A stretch of 64,000 nt of DNA, from positions 744,001-808,000 of the forward strand of contig NC_007651.1 of the NCBI RefSeq assembly GCF_000012365.1. Direction: 5' to 3'. Both the position numbers and the translations under genes were made by a program. Below the pieces are notes generated by a model, which was given only the letters and a program-made list of their open reading frames with translations, was not told the origin of the DNA and searched no databases. Shown piece after piece: positions 63,858-64,000 of the stretch. Origin of the DNA: Burkholderia thailandensis E264. GTDB lineage: Bacteria; Pseudomonadota; Gammaproteobacteria; Burkholderiales; Burkholderiaceae. Each line of letters starts with the position of its first letter. Position 1 is the first letter of the stretch.

Positions 63858-63945
63858 GGTGGCGGAGTCTCGGGTCGGGCGCGCGCGACGGGCTTCAGGC
63901 CGGCCGTCGCGCGCCGGGAAAATTCGCACTGTAGCGCAAACGCGC

Positions 63946-64000
63946 TCACGCGAGCCGCGCGCGCGTCGGCTCGAAGAGCGGCCGCACGTGCCGGTACAGC
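63946..64000 (-). CDS. C-terminal end of an upstream gene cut by the window edge
   Basis: The last 18 codons of a leftward frame are visible, ending LYRHVRPLFEPTRARLA then TGA at 63946-63948. The end resembles that of FGGY carbohydrate kinases, but this is too short to be sure. It stops 88 bp before the regulator's start and is likely the first gene of the same leftward unit. Confidence 0.5.
   Translation of the reverse strand, partial: LYRHVRPLFEPTRARLA

Overview
The window is high-GC, densely coded chromosomal DNA of a Burkholderia, most likely the B. pseudomallei/thailandensis/mallei complex. Three things point there: an RND efflux operon with a divergent TetR repressor that matches BpeR/BpeAB-OprB in order and sequence type, the sucCD-terC-pilA-pglL order familiar from Burkholderia, and strong GC3 bias that creates long meaningless antisense frames. 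I saw no rRNA, tRNA, insertion sequence, prophage or CRISPR array. The species cannot be settled without a search.

Layout. 1-5.8 kb: sucC (5' end cut off), sucD, a TerC membrane protein, a type IV pilin and a PglL/O-antigen-ligase membrane protein. 6.2-12.2 kb: a DUF2501 secreted protein, a small TonB-like lipoprotein, moaC, a periplasmic M48 protease, then a leftward run of a conserved protein, a YheT-type hydrolase and an NTF2-like protein. 12.3-16 kb: waaF, a CHCC zinc-finger protein and ilvE leftward, divergent from the branched-chain amino-acid exporter azlCD. 16.2-24.5 kb: pgk, pyk, fba, then purC-purE-purK-sua5, followed by a perfect 13-copy 8-bp tandem repeat. 24.8-29 kb: GDSL lipoprotein, sterol-desaturase-like protein and PBP4 (dacB), all leftward. 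29-34.5 kb: an OmpR/QseC-type two-component system, a DegP/DegQ protease preceded by a PmrA-box-like repeat, and three small proteins. 34.7-41.8 kb: bpeR and bpeA-bpeB-oprB, with an AcrR-type palindrome on the promoter. 42.2-49.2 kb: NCS2 purine permease, FGGY kinase, GlxA-type AraC regulator, and the glutathione-dependent formaldehyde genes frmA-fghA. 49.3-52.5 kb: a leftward zur-znuA-znuC-znuB zinc-uptake operon. 52.8-64 kb: a polyol catabolic cluster made of an SDR polyol dehydrogenase, PfkB kinase, GatZ/KbaZ protein, polyol ABC transporter and HAD phosphatase, then on the other strand a Tat-exported phosphatase, a SorC-type regulator and the tail of another gene.

How the parts work together. 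The pilin and PglL-like gene suggest pilin O-glycosylation. The two-component system probably controls the adjacent envelope protease. BpeR probably represses the pump through the palindrome. Zur probably represses its own operon. In the polyol cluster the set transporter + NAD dehydrogenase + sugar kinase + GatZ without a GatY partner fits a route polyol -> D-tagatose -> tagatose-6-phosphate -> fructose-6-phosphate by 4-epimerisation rather than by aldol cleavage. That is the most interesting metabolic hypothesis here.
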